Below are positions 43,660 to 52,329 of a stretch of DNA of 64,000 nt, piece by piece. Under the pieces are notes generated by a model that saw nothing but the letters and a program-made list of their open reading frames with translations, did not search any database and was not told where the DNA came from. A program made the translations under genes and the position numbers. The stretch comes from Salsipaludibacter sp963812245 (GTDB lineage Bacteria; Actinomycetota; Nitriliruptoria; Nitriliruptorales; Nitriliruptoraceae). Location of the stretch: positions 496,001-560,000 of the forward strand of contig CAWEUK010000003.1 in the NCBI GenBank assembly GCA_963812245.1. Reading direction: 5' to 3'. Positions within the stretch are counted from its first letter, which is position 1. Each line of letters begins with the position of its first letter.

Positions 43660-43903
43660 ACTGGAGGTGCATCGCGGTCGCCCGGTCGAGGTGCTGGCCA
43701 CGCGAGACCCCGCAGTCACCTTCACGCCCGTCCCGGGCTGGCGCGCCCACAGTCGCGCCCTGCACCCCGCCGTGATCCATCCGTGGGCGTGGCTGCGACG
43801 ACCCGATGGGGGCTCGGTCGCGGGCTTCTCTGCGTGGAACCGTCGACATGAACGCCGTGACGCCGACGCCGTCGAGCCTCCCGCCCAGCCGGAACTCTTC
43901 TGA
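43400..43903 (+). CDS. Photolyase N-terminal (antenna) domain as a separate protein, start uncertain
   Basis: This frame encodes about 167 residues beginning MTPPSTLRSERTPG if the GTG at 43400 is used; a GTG at 43463 is also possible. The pattern APRVVWLTAESLGDADPAL, PVVFVFDEPLLAGLRLSGKR, LVFLAQALAGIGTHREL and RGRPVEVLAT is that of the photolyase N-terminal alpha/beta domain. It lacks the FAD domain. It overlaps the upstream frame by 260 bp, which is too long for two independent genes. A frameshift joining the FAD domain in front to this domain behind, or a truncated upstream gene, is more likely. Either way the domain order is reversed compared with standard photolyases. Confidence 0.7.
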   Translation: MTPPSTLRSERTPGWAGGPDEVLERRAPRVVWLTAESLGDADPALAAHPDLPVVFVFDEPLLAGLRLSGKRLVFLAQALAGIGTHRELEVHRGRPVEVLATRDPAVTFTPVPGWRAHSRALHPAVIHPWAWLRRPDGGSVAGFSAWNRRHERRDADAVEPPAQPELF

Positions 43904-43913
43904 TCGCCGACGG

Positions 43914-45410
43914 TCACGTGGCGGTCGGCATGTCCAGGGACGCCCGGTCGAAGGCGGCGATCGTGGGCCACCGCGCGGTGACGGCCTTGGCCCGGGTGTA
44001 GAAGGCCACGCCCTCGGCGCCATGGACCTTCGAGTCGCCGATCAGTGAGTCCTTCCACCCGCCGAAGGAGTGCCATGCCATCGGGACCGGCACCGGCACG
44101 TTGATGCCGACCATGCCCACGGACACCTCGCGGACGAAGTGGCGGGCGGCGCCGCCATCATTGGTGAACACGGCGGTGCCGTTGCCGTACGGGTTGGCAT
44201 TGACCAGTGCGATGGCCTCGTCGACCGTGTCGGCACGCAGCACCGACAGCACGGGGCCGAAGATCTCCTGGGTGTAGACATCCATCTCGGTGGTGACCTG
44301 GTCGAGCACCGTCGGCCCGACGAAGAACCCGTCTTCGTGTCCCGGCACCACCAGGCCGCGGCCATCGGTCGTCACGGCGGCGCCCTGGCGCGCGCCCGAC
44401 CCGACCAGGTCGACGATGCGGTCGCGGGCGGCAGCAGTGATCACCGGCCCCATCTCGGAGCCCGGGTCGGCCCCGGGGCCAACCTGCACGGCCGCGGCCT
44501 TGCGGTCGATCCATGCCACCAGTTCGTCGCCGGCGGACCCGACCGCGACCGTGGCCGAGATCGCCATGCAGCGTTCGCCCGCCGAGCCGAACGCGGCCGC
44601 AGCCAGGTGGTCGCTGGCAAAGTCGAGGTCGGCGTCGGGCAACACGATGGCATGGTTCTTGGCGCCGCCCAGGGCCTGGACGCGCTTGCCGTTGGCGGTG
44701 GCACGGGCATGGATCGACCTGGCGATCGGGGTGGATCCCACGAACGACACGGCGGCGACGTCGGGATGGTCGCAGAGCGCGTCCACGGCTTCCTTGTCAC
44801 CCTGGACGACGTTGAAGACCCCGTCGGGCAGTCCTGCCTCCTGCCACAATTCGGCGACCCGAAGGTTGACCGAGGGGTCCCGCTCCGACGGCTTGAGCAC
44901 GAATGTGTTGCCGCAGGCGATGGCCACGGGGAACATCCACATCGGCACCATTGCCGGGAAGTTGAACGGCGTGATGCCGGCGACGACGCCCAGGGGTTGC
45001 CGGAAGGTCCACGAGTCCACGTCACGCGACACCTGGTCGGAGTAGTCGCCGGTCAACAGCGTCGGGATGCCACAGGCGAACTCGACGACCTCGAGCCCAC
45101 GTTGGACCTCGCCCCGGGCATCCGAGAGCACCTTGCCGTGCTCGGCAGTGATGAGTGCCGCCAGTTCGTCGGCATGGCGGTTGACGAGTTCGCGGAAGGC
45201 GAACAGGACCGCGCTGCGCCGTGTCAGCGAGGTGTCGCGCCACGTTGCGAACGCCGTCCGGGCTGCTCGCACGGCGACATCCACGTCGCCGGTGGGTGCC
45301 AGCACGACCTCGCCCGTCACCTGCCCGGTCGCCGGGTCATGCACCGGGGAAGTGCGAGTGGCCGAGCCGGTGGTCGACTGACCGTCGATCCAGTGCGCGA
45401 TGGTTGTCAT
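43914..45410 (-). CDS. mmsA: Methylmalonate-semialdehyde dehydrogenase (CoA-acylating)
   Basis: Starting at the ATG at 45410 the protein has 498 residues, the normal length. It oxidises methylmalonate semialdehyde and malonate semialdehyde to propionyl- or acetyl-CoA in valine, myo-inositol and beta-alanine catabolism. Aldehyde dehydrogenase motifs are PLGVVAGITPFNFPAMVP, VLKPSERDPSV, FVGSTPIARSIH, QALGGAKNHAIVLPDA (KNHA is characteristic of MmsA) and the catalytic Cys281 in AFGSAGERCMAIS. An earlier Met at 45446 has no better ribosome site. The gene is single here, without the usual valine or inositol neighbours. Confidence 0.95.
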   Translation of the reverse strand: MTTIAHWIDGQSTTGSATRTSPVHDPATGQVTGEVVLAPTGDVDVAVRAARTAFATWRDTSLTRRSAVLFAFRELVNRHADELAALITAEHGKVLSDARGEVQRGLEVVEFACGIPTLLTGDYSDQVSRDVDSWTFRQPLGVVAGITPFNFPAMVPMWMFPVAIACGNTFVLKPSERDPSVNLRVAELWQEAGLPDGVFNVVQGDKEAVDALCDHPDVAAVSFVGSTPIARSIHARATANGKRVQALGGAKNHAIVLPDADLDFASDHLAAAAFGSAGERCMAISATVAVGSAGDELVAWIDRKAAAVQVGPGADPGSEMGPVITAAARDRIVDLVGSGARQGAAVTTDGRGLVVPGHEDGFFVGPTVLDQVTTEMDVYTQEIFGPVLSVLRADTVDEAIALVNANPYGNGTAVFTNDGGAARHFVREVSVGMVGINVPVPVPMAWHSFGGWKDSLIGDSKVHGAEGVAFYTRAKAVTARWPTIAAFDRASLDMPTAT

Positions 45411-45543
45411 GGGGGGTCCGGTCGTTGGGGTCGCCTGACACGCCAACCATGCTGCGCGTCGCCCCCATTGTGGTGCCCGTTGCCTCGGAAGTCTCGCACG
45501 GGCGATCCGGGGATTGCCGCGGTCCCGGGGGCGCCGCAGCCGC

Positions 45544-45993
45544 CTACGGCTTGTAGACCATGAGGCCGACCACCGTGAAGAGGATCAGCAGGTCGATGGC
45601 GCCGAGCGTGGCGAGCCGTCCTTGGATCGCCTCCGTGGCGGGACCGAAGCCGTCGGCCGCCACGGTCTCGCGCAACTGCGTGGTCGCGCGCCGGATCAAC
45701 ACCGCTCCCAGGACGATCGAGGCGGCGATGCCGACGAACCCTGCGGTGATCCACAGGTCGCCGAAGGACAGGGCGTCCGACACGACGACCATCCAGATGC
45801 CCGACAGCAAGGTGATGACGGCTGTCGCAGAGAAGAAGCGACTGCCGAACCACTCGCCCTGCTCGGCCATGAAGGCGAGGCTGGCGGTGTCGCGACTGGC
45901 GGCCACGCGCGCGTTCATGATGCTGAAGGTCAATCCGGCACCAAGCCAGGAGATGACTGCCACGACGTGGATGAACTTCGCCAGGGTGTACAT
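45544..45993 (-). CDS. DUF2269 membrane protein
   Basis: This 149-residue protein has four predicted membrane helices (YTLAKFIHVVAVISWLGAGL, FFSATAVITLLSGIWMVVVS, WITAGFVGIAASIVLGAVLI, LGAIDLLILFTVVGLMVY). It matches the DUF2269 pattern, in which a His and a Trp lie in the first helix (FIHVVAVISWLGAG). The family is of unknown role; some members are proposed to be heme- or copper-related. It is alone on the minus strand, divergent from the DUF421 gene and 133 bp upstream of mmsA. Confidence 0.85.
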   Translation of the reverse strand: MYTLAKFIHVVAVISWLGAGLTFSIMNARVAASRDTASLAFMAEQGEWFGSRFFSATAVITLLSGIWMVVVSDALSFGDLWITAGFVGIAASIVLGAVLIRRATTQLRETVAADGFGPATEAIQGRLATLGAIDLLILFTVVGLMVYKP

Positions 45994-46231
45994 GGGTGCA
46001 TCGCTTCCCGGCTCACTGGTGATCGGGAGCCGTGGTCAGCCAAGCCGATCGCTGGTCGCAGGGCAAGCACCTCCGCCACCCCGCCCGTTCGTGCCGCTCG
46101 CACGACCACCGGCCGGCTGCCGAGCCATGTCCGTCGGTGGGAACGGTCATAGTGTGGGAGGTGGACGGTCCGGCGTTCCACTTGGTGCTGCCCCCGCGAT
46201 GCCACCCGGGCCCGCCAGACAAAGGACGACA

Positions 46232-46750
46232 ATGGACTCCGCCTGGTACGCCATCGACTGGTCACAGGTCGTCGGAATCCTCGTGACGGTGATCGGGCTC
46301 TACCTCGCACTGGGCGTCATGATCCGGATCAACGGGCTGCGCAGTCTCACCAAGATGTCGAGTTTCGACTTCGTCACGACCGTGGCCATCGGCTCACTGA
46401 TCGCAACGGTGGTGCTGACGGATCGCCCGTCGTTGCTGCAGGGTGTCGTCGCACTTGCTGGCCTGTTCGCGCTGCAGGGCGGGGTGGCATTCGCACGTCG
46501 GCGGGTGGCCACGTCCGCGATCGAGAACCAGCCCATCCTGTTGATGGACGGAGCGACGATCCTCGAGCGCAACCTGGCGTCCACGCGCGTGACGCATGGC
46601 GACCTGCGAGCCAAGTTGCGAGAGGCGAACGTGCTCAATCTCGACCAGGTCGTGGCCGTGGTCCTCGAGACGACCGGTGACGTGTCAGTCCTCCACGGCG
46701 ACGCGAACGACTTCGATCCGGACCTGCTCGAAGGCGTGCGCCGGACCTGA
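46232..46750 (+). CDS. DUF421 (YetF-like) membrane protein
   Basis: The ATG at 46232 has AAAGGA at 46221-46226 and gives 172 residues. Three membrane helices (VVGILVTVIGLYLALGVMIR, FVTTVAIGSLIATVVLT and LLQGVVALAGLFALQGGVAF) precede a cytoplasmic domain with NQPILLMDGATILERNLAST and LREANVLNLDQVVAVVLETT, as in the YetF/DUF421 family. The function of that family is not known; a C-terminal DUF3290-like partner is absent. A frame extension to 45560 covers the antisense DUF2269 gene and is rejected. Confidence 0.9.
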   Translation: MDSAWYAIDWSQVVGILVTVIGLYLALGVMIRINGLRSLTKMSSFDFVTTVAIGSLIATVVLTDRPSLLQGVVALAGLFALQGGVAFARRRVATSAIENQPILLMDGATILERNLASTRVTHGDLRAKLREANVLNLDQVVAVVLETTGDVSVLHGDANDFDPDLLEGVRRT

Positions 46751-46817
46751 GGCCGAGCCGGGCAGGCTCGGTCCCGGACGCGGGATGCGGTGCCGGACGT
46801 GGTCCATCGTGGCCTGG

Positions 46818-47739
46818 TCAGACGCGCAGCAACCACGCGGCCAGGTCGCTGGGAACCTGTGCCCGGACCCGATCCCGGTAGGCAGCCAACTCGCGATCGG
46901 TGAGGAGTTCGCTGCCGGCCCCGGGCGCGCCGCGTCGGAAGAACGCCGACCGGTCGAACATGACCTGGGCCGGATCAGGTGCCAGGAGTTCGGCGCGGGG
47001 GCGCATGGCCGCGAAGGTCGAGGCAGCGGCCACGTCGTGGATCCGATCCCGGGTCACGTCCATCTGGGTTGCGGCAGCCAACCGTGCCACCTGTCCCGCC
47101 AGGTCGGCCAGCAGGTCGTTGAAGTGGACCAGCACGACCGCCGGATCCTCGCGTCGTCGCCAGGCATCCGTGTAGTGGTGCAGCACCCCGTCCAGGGAAT
47201 CCATGTTGGTCACCGGATCGGCCTGCCGGGTGACCCACCGGCGCAGCCACGGTTGCACCGGAAGCCGTTGCGGTGTCGGTGCCAGCATGTCGGCATCGGC
47301 ATCGGCAGTCGGCGTCGGCATCGGCATCGGCGTCGGCGTCGCCCGACAGCGCGCGCATCCGGTCGCGGTCGAGGTTGGCGCCCTGGTGCCACAGTGACAC
47401 GGCCGCGTCCAGTGGATCCCGGGCCACCACCACCCAGTGGGCGCGGGGATCCAGGGGCAGGCCGTCCAGCGGGGTGTGGGTCTTGACCACGCGCCGATGG
47501 GTCTGGGCGGCGAGACGGGCCAGGACCACGTCGAGCGGTTCGAACCGGGCATCGAGCCATGGCGACAACGTCGCGAGCCGCTCCGGCAGGTCCGGCCCGT
47601 GGACCAGCGACAGCAGGATCGACTGGACCCACGTGGTGCCGTGCTTGGAGCGCGTCGACACCACGATGTCGCCGTCGCGGAAGCGAAAGCCGTCCCACCG
47701 GCGGCTGTCCTCGTCGTCGGAGTGGTAGTGGATCGGCAT
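46818..47739 (-). pseudogene. Sulfotransferase broken by one extra base in a 6-bp repeat tract
   Basis: The ATG at 47739 opens a frame with MPIHYHSDDEDSRRWDGF, the PAPS-binding loop STRSKHGTTWVQSILLSLV and the 3'-phosphate-binding motif HWVVVARDPLDAAVSLWH. This frame runs into a Ala-Asp repeat and then loses family likeness. The continuation lies in another frame: LAPTPQRLPVQPWLRRWVTR, DPAVVLVHFNDLL, and the C-terminal PGAGSELLTDRELAAYRDRV, a known PAPS-binding end of sulfotransferases. The switch falls in a tract of 6-bp units (GCATCG/GCGTCG, about 47291-47340) containing one 7-base unit at 47305-47311. Removing one base there restores a 306-residue enzyme. It could be a real mutation, slipped-strand variation or a sequencing error. 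Confidence 0.8.
47291..47340. repeat. Hexanucleotide repeat tract inside the sulfotransferase
   Basis: Units GCATCG and GCGTCG follow each other about eight times; one unit (47305-47311, GCAGTCG) has seven bases. The tract encodes alternating Ala-Asp in the intact frame and would tolerate gains or losses of whole units. Confidence 0.8.
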
Positions 47740-47809
47740 GGGAGAGGCCTTCCGCAGTTCGAGACTCCTGCGGTGGGCGTGCGGGCGTGCACGCGCGTCA
47801 CCGGATCGT

Positions 47810-48442
47810 TCAGCCGGCGATGTCGACGTCGGCGCCACGAGCCCGTGCCAACGCCACCGCCAGCGCGAGGTCGATGTGGCACCCGGTCAGGTCGGCATCG
47901 TCGAACGTGGCACCGTCGACGGTCGCGCCACGCAGGTCCGCGTCGGTCAGGATGGCCTGGCGGAGGTTGGCGTGGGACAGGTCGGCGCCGCGCAGGGTCG
48001 CTGCTCGCAGGTCGCTGGCGTCCATGTCTGCGTGGCGGAGCCCGACGTTGGACAGGTCACGTCCGGACAGGTCGACGCCGCGCAGGTTGACATAGGACCA
48101 GTCGCCCTCGACCACGGTGATCCCCAGCAGGCGGGCCGAGGTGAGGTCGCTGCCGGTCAACTTGCAGGCGTCGAAGCCGGCGGTGGCCAGGTTGGCCCCC
48201 GGAAAGCGGCAGTTGGTGAAGGCCGAGGCATCGTGGGTCGTACCCGCCATGTCGGCGTTGGTGAAGTCGCAGTTCGCGAAGCCCACGCGGCGCGTCGTCA
48301 CGCCACGCAGGTCGATGCCCTTGAAGTCGCAGTCGACGAACTGCCAGTCGGACAGGACGTCGTCGACCGCCCATTCGTGGACGTCCTCCTCCCACACCGT
48401 GGCACCGACGAGGTGGCGCGCGTCGGCGTCGTCGGGAGCCAT
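47810..48442 (-). CDS. Pentapeptide-repeat protein
   Basis: This 210-residue protein has an N-terminal helical segment (ATVWEEDVHEWAVDDVLSDW) and then a right-handed beta-helix of pentapeptide repeats of A(D/N)LxX type (GSDLTSARLLGITV, GVDLSGRDLSNVGLRHADMD, ASDLRAATLRGADLSHANLR, QAILTDADLRGATVDGATFD). Such proteins are often cytosolic, and some, such as the Qnr/MfpA type, protect DNA gyrase, but without the full loops none can be assigned. It precedes the broken sulfotransferase by 71 bp on the same strand. Confidence 0.92.
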   Translation of the reverse strand: MAPDDADARHLVGATVWEEDVHEWAVDDVLSDWQFVDCDFKGIDLRGVTTRRVGFANCDFTNADMAGTTHDASAFTNCRFPGANLATAGFDACKLTGSDLTSARLLGITVVEGDWSYVNLRGVDLSGRDLSNVGLRHADMDASDLRAATLRGADLSHANLRQAILTDADLRGATVDGATFDDADLTGCHIDLALAVALARARGADVDIAG

Positions 48443-48543
48443 GGGGGTGTCCGTGGGTCAGGGCGGCGGCAGCCGGGGACGGGGGCCGCACCTCGAAACG
48501 GCCGGCAGGGCGGAACCGGACATCGGGAGGTGGGACTGGCGGG

Positions 48544-49269
48544 TCAGCGCCGCGAGAGCAGTCGGAGCACGTAGTAGAAGATCATCGCGACCGAGCCGAA
48601 CAGCGAGGCGGCCGCGCCGACCTCGCGCCCGACGGGCAGGTACTGGCGGATCTTCTGGGTGTCGTAGAGCACCGCCGCACCGGCCAGGCCGATCATCGCG
48701 ACCGAGAACCACGCGCCCAGTTCGAGGACGCCGAACACGCCAAGCACGATCAGTCCCAGCGCGAGGAATCCTCCCCACACCAGCAGCGACCGCAGGAACT
48801 GGAAGTCGACGGCGGTCGTGACGGCGATGCCGCTCAGGGCGACGAAGCTCACCAGGGTGATGCCGGCCGCCTGCCAGACCAGTTCCGACTGGCCGCCGTA
48901 GACCACCGATGCCAGCAGGGGGGTGAAGATCAGGGCATACGCGGCCACCAGTCCGAACAACCCGGCGTACTGGGTGGGGACGCTGCGGGCGGCGGTGGCG
49001 CGCTGGGCCATCCACGACACGAGCATGAAGCCGCCCAGGATGAGCAGCCAGTTGGTGCCCTGCACCATGATCGTGAACCGCAGCGCCAGGTCGGTGGAGA
49101 ACAGGAACCACTCCAGGCCGATGAAGGCTGTGACGGCAAGGAACAGGTGGGCATAGACCTTCACCATGAAGGTCCGCTGCACGTGTGCCGACTCCTTGGC
49201 CACCGGCCACACCGGCGCCGGGGGTGGCGACTGGCCCTGCGACGGGGCGGACTGGAACTGGTGCGACAC
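48544..49269 (-). CDS. Bax inhibitor-1/YccA family membrane protein
   Basis: The GTG at 49269 has AAGGA eight bases upstream; the product has 241 residues and seven predicted membrane helices, with the ends FMVKVYAHLFLAVTAFIGLE and AMIFYYVLRLLSRR typical of the family. The helices FGVLELGAWFSVAMIGLAGA and AAVLYDTQKIRQYLP hold the conserved Asp pattern. Bacterial members are pH-sensitive calcium channels or protease-associated proteins; the role here is unknown. An extension to 49494 has no family sequence. It faces away from rpmE. Confidence 0.9.
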   Translation of the reverse strand: MSHQFQSAPSQGQSPPPAPVWPVAKESAHVQRTFMVKVYAHLFLAVTAFIGLEWFLFSTDLALRFTIMVQGTNWLLILGGFMLVSWMAQRATAARSVPTQYAGLFGLVAAYALIFTPLLASVVYGGQSELVWQAAGITLVSFVALSGIAVTTAVDFQFLRSLLVWGGFLALGLIVLGVFGVLELGAWFSVAMIGLAGAAVLYDTQKIRQYLPVGREVGAAASLFGSVAMIFYYVLRLLSRR

Positions 49270-49609
49270 GGCGAGATCCTTGACGTGTGGGCGATGACGC
49301 GAGGGCGACGATGGTATCCGTGGCCGCGATTGCCACCGCCGGGCCCGGCCCCGCACAATCGTGGGTCGTGTCATGCCGGTTGGCCACCGGGTACCCTCGC
49401 CCGTCGCGACGTTCGTTCGCGCCATCTCCCTGCATTCATGTCGAGCCTGCCGCCGTGCGGTGCCACGCCATGACCCCGCCGCGACGTCGGCCAATGGCAG
49501 GAATGCGCCGGCGACCGTCGTCGTTGCACCACCCGGCCACCACGGCCATCACCGACCGATAAGACGATGCTGTTGAGGGCATCGCGGGTCCACCAACGAG
49601 GAACACATC
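49270..49609. other. Divergent intergenic region upstream of rpmE
   Basis: These 340 bases contain no supported gene. GAGGAAC at about 49603 is the ribosome site of rpmE. No full promoter can be assigned. Confidence 0.5.
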
Positions 49610-49819
49610 ATGCGCAAGGGCATCCACCCCGAATACAAGGTCACCACGGTCACCTGTTCCTGCGGGAACACCTTCGAGACCGGCGGGACCGTCGACGCCA
49701 TCAGCCTCGAGCTGTGCAACGAGTGCCACCCGTTCTACACGGGTCGCCAGAAGATGGTCGACGCCGGTGGGCGCGTGGACCGCTTCAAGCGTCGTCTGGC
49801 TGCCTCGCAGTCCAAGTGA
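49610..49819 (+). CDS. rpmE: 50S ribosomal protein L31
   Basis: This 69-residue protein (MRKGIHPEYKVTTVTCSCGN) is the zinc-containing form of L31: Cys16 and Cys18 in TCSCG and Cys36 and Cys39 in ELCNECHPF bind zinc. L31 sits at the subunit bridge of the ribosome. The zinc-free paralogue type, which replaces it under zinc starvation, is not in this window. It is the first gene of the conserved block ending with the ATP synthase operon. Confidence 0.97.
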   Translation: MRKGIHPEYKVTTVTCSCGNTFETGGTVDAISLELCNECHPFYTGRQKMVDAGGRVDRFKRRLAASQSK

Positions 49820-50041
49820 CCCCACAGCTTCCGTCACGCGCCGTCCCGGTCCCGGGGCGGCGCGTTTCGCATCCGTGGCAGTGCCAGTGACGGCAGGTGG
49901 GACGGACCAACGCCAGTACGATTTCGCGAGCGCGCCCGGGAGATGATCGATCGAGCCCTGCCGGGTGCCCACGTCCACGGCCGCCGGGCCGCGGGCGCCC
50001 TGATGAACGCGCAGCCTCCCGCCCCCACGAAGGGTCTCGAC

Positions 50042-51109
50042 ATGCAGGACGAGTTGGTGCAGCGGCTGGACGCCGCACGCCTGCGTCTTCGTGACGTCGA
50101 AGCCCACCTGGGTGATCCCGACGCCGATCCCGGCGACTTCGCCGACCTGGGTCGCGAGCATGCCGAGTTGAGCGTCGTCGTCGCGGCTGCGGATCGCGCT
50201 GCCGACGCGCACGCCACGGCCGCCGAGGCCCGGGAGCTCGCGCGGGACGCCAGCGGGGAGGAACGCGCCGTGTGGGCCGCGGAGGCCGACCGTGCCGACG
50301 CCGAGGCCGCCGTGGCCGAGGCCGAGCTCGCGAGTCTGCTGGCCCCCAAGGATCCCAACGACGGTCGTGACGTCCTCATCGAGATCCGTGCCGCGGCGGG
50401 CGGTGACGAGGCTGGCCTGTTCGCCGGGGAACTGCGTGACATGTACGTGCGCTACGCCCAGCGGCAGGGATGGACGACCGCGACGGTGAGCGAGAACGTC
50501 CAGGGGATCGGGGGGATCCGTGACGCCACGTTCGAGGTTGTGGGTGCCGACGCGTGGGCGCACCTCAAGCACGAGTCGGGGGTGCACCGCGTCCAACGGG
50601 TGCCCGTCACCGAGTCCGGTGGCCGCATCCACACCTCGACTGCGTCGGTCGCGGTGCTGCCCGCGGCCGAGGACGTGGACATCGAGGTGGCGGCGAGTGA
50701 CCTGCGCATCGACGTGTACCGATCGTCGGGTCCGGGTGGCCAGAGTGTGAACACCACCGACTCGGCGGTGCGGATCACGCACGTGCCCACGGGTGTCGTG
50801 GTGACGTCCCAGGACCAGAAGTCACAACACCAGAACCGTGACAAGGCGATGCGGGTGTTGCGCTCGCGCCTGCTGGCCGCCGAACAGGAACGTGCCGCGT
50901 CGGATCGTGCGGATGCCCGCCGCGACCAGATCGGCACCGGGGATCGGTCCGAGAAGATCCGGACCTACAACTTTCCCCAGACCCGCGTGACCGATCATCG
51001 CATCAACCTGACCGTCCACAACCTCGCCGATGTGCTGGGCGGGGACCTCGACGAGATCGTCGCCGCCCTGCGCGAGGTCGAACGCGCCCAGCAGTTGGCG
51101 GGCGACTGA
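50042..51109 (+). CDS. prfA: Peptide chain release factor 1
   Basis: From the ATG at 50042, preceded by GAAGGG, the protein has 355 residues. It recognises UAA and UAG and triggers peptide release. The GGQ catalytic motif is at residues 232-234 (SSGPGGQSVNTTDSAVRI), and GVHRVQRVPVTESGGRIHTS belongs to the decoding domain. N-terminal residues 1-110 are unusually Ala/Asp-rich (AVAEAELASLLAPKDPNDGR end). The start three bases down from a longer frame at 49943 is chosen by the ribosome site and by the family length. prmC follows at two bases. Confidence 0.97.
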   Translation: MQDELVQRLDAARLRLRDVEAHLGDPDADPGDFADLGREHAELSVVVAAADRAADAHATAAEARELARDASGEERAVWAAEADRADAEAAVAEAELASLLAPKDPNDGRDVLIEIRAAAGGDEAGLFAGELRDMYVRYAQRQGWTTATVSENVQGIGGIRDATFEVVGADAWAHLKHESGVHRVQRVPVTESGGRIHTSTASVAVLPAAEDVDIEVAASDLRIDVYRSSGPGGQSVNTTDSAVRITHVPTGVVVTSQDQKSQHQNRDKAMRVLRSRLLAAEQERAASDRADARRDQIGTGDRSEKIRTYNFPQTRVTDHRINLTVHNLADVLGGDLDEIVAALREVERAQQLAGD

Positions 51110-51111
51110 CG

Positions 51112-52176
51112 ATGGCTGCGGCAGGCGAGCGATCGAGGTCGGCAGGCGGTGACCGGGTGCGCACGGCGCCGACCGACCAGTTGCGGGCGGTGGTGGCGGC
51201 TCGACTGGCCGCGGCCGACGTGCCGTCCCCGGACGCCGATGCGCGCTGGCTGGTCGAGGCGGCCACGGAACCCACGGAATCCACGGAACCCACGCGACCC
51301 TCCGACGACGCAGGTGCGATGCGCCCCAGCGGCCGCCGGGCGGGTGCCGGTGCGGGGCCAGGCGATGTCCGGGACCGCGTTCAGCGTCCGGACGGCGTCG
51401 TCGTCGACCGCGAGCGACTCGAGCGGCTGGTGGCTCGGCGGGTGGCGCGGGAGCCGCTCCAGGTGATCCTGGGCACGACGGCCTTCCGCCACCTGACGCT
51501 GACCACCCGCTCCGGCGTGTTCGTGCCACGACCCGAGACCGAGGTGGTGGCCGGGGCCGCCATCGCTGCCGCCGGAGCGGTCACGTCGCCACCGGCACGC
51601 GTGGTGGATGCCTGCACCGGATCGGGCACCATCGCCCTGGCCGTGGCGTCCGAGGTTCCGGGCGTCCAGGTCGTCGCCACCGAGGTCGACCCCGACGCCC
51701 TGGACCTGGCTCGATCCAACCTGCAGCTGCTGCAGGCGCGCCCCTCGCCTTCCGCCGCCTGGCGGCCGGGGGACTGGCTGGCCCCTCGGGCCTCGGTGCA
51801 CCTGGTCGCCGGGAACCTGTTGGACGCGGTCGATGCGGACTGGCGTGGCACGGTCGACGTGCTGGTGTCCAACCCGCCCTACCTGCCGGCAGCTGACAAG
51901 GGGTCATGGCAACCCGAGGTCGCCAACCATGACCCCGAGCGGTCACTGGTCGGCGGGATCGACGGCCACGAGATCGTCCAGGAGCTGCTGGCGCTGGCGG
52001 GGGAGTGGCTGCGGCCGGGCGGCAGCGTCATCGTCGAGATCGACGATCGTCGCGGCCAGGACGCCCTGGCAGCCGCCGAACGCGCCGGGTTGGTGGACTG
52101 CCGCCTGGTGGTCGACCTGACCGGCCGCGACCGCGCCGTCGTCGGCCGCCGCCCAGCCGATGCGGTTGGGGGCTGA
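51112..52176 (+). CDS. prmC: Release factor glutamine methyltransferase
   Basis: This 354-residue enzyme methylates the Gln of the GGQ motif in RF1, which is encoded immediately upstream. Motifs are VDACTGSGTIALAVASE (SAM loop), DVLVSNPPYLPAAD with the NPPY catalytic motif, and FVPRPETEVV. Between the N-terminal helical domain and the catalytic domain there is an uncommon Thr/Glu/Pro and Gly/Arg-rich insert (around residues 52-95, TEPTESTEPTRPSDD), partly encoded by a 9-bp repeat. This makes the protein about 60 residues longer than usual. The start is ATG at 51112, two bases after the prfA stop. Confidence 0.96.
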   Translation: MAAAGERSRSAGGDRVRTAPTDQLRAVVAARLAAADVPSPDADARWLVEAATEPTESTEPTRPSDDAGAMRPSGRRAGAGAGPGDVRDRVQRPDGVVVDRERLERLVARRVAREPLQVILGTTAFRHLTLTTRSGVFVPRPETEVVAGAAIAAAGAVTSPPARVVDACTGSGTIALAVASEVPGVQVVATEVDPDALDLARSNLQLLQARPSPSAAWRPGDWLAPRASVHLVAGNLLDAVDADWRGTVDVLVSNPPYLPAADKGSWQPEVANHDPERSLVGGIDGHEIVQELLALAGEWLRPGGSVIVEIDDRRGQDALAAAERAGLVDCRLVVDLTGRDRAVVGRRPADAVGG

Positions 52177-52329
52177 GGCAGCCCGGTGCGGGTGGTCGCT
52201 GGCATCCGGTGCGCAGCCCGCATCGGACTCGCTGGTGTGGGCGGTGCGTCGGGGGCGGTGGGCCCGGTGGGCGTTGGGTCGGGTGGCGTGGCACGATGGT
52301 CCCCCCACTCGCTGTCCAGGACACCATTC

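Noticed and set aside
52186..52329. 48-codon N-terminal extension of the t6A synthase
   Set aside because: It is Gly/Val/Ala-rich with no YrdC-like features; the GTG at 52330 has a ribosome site and the family start.
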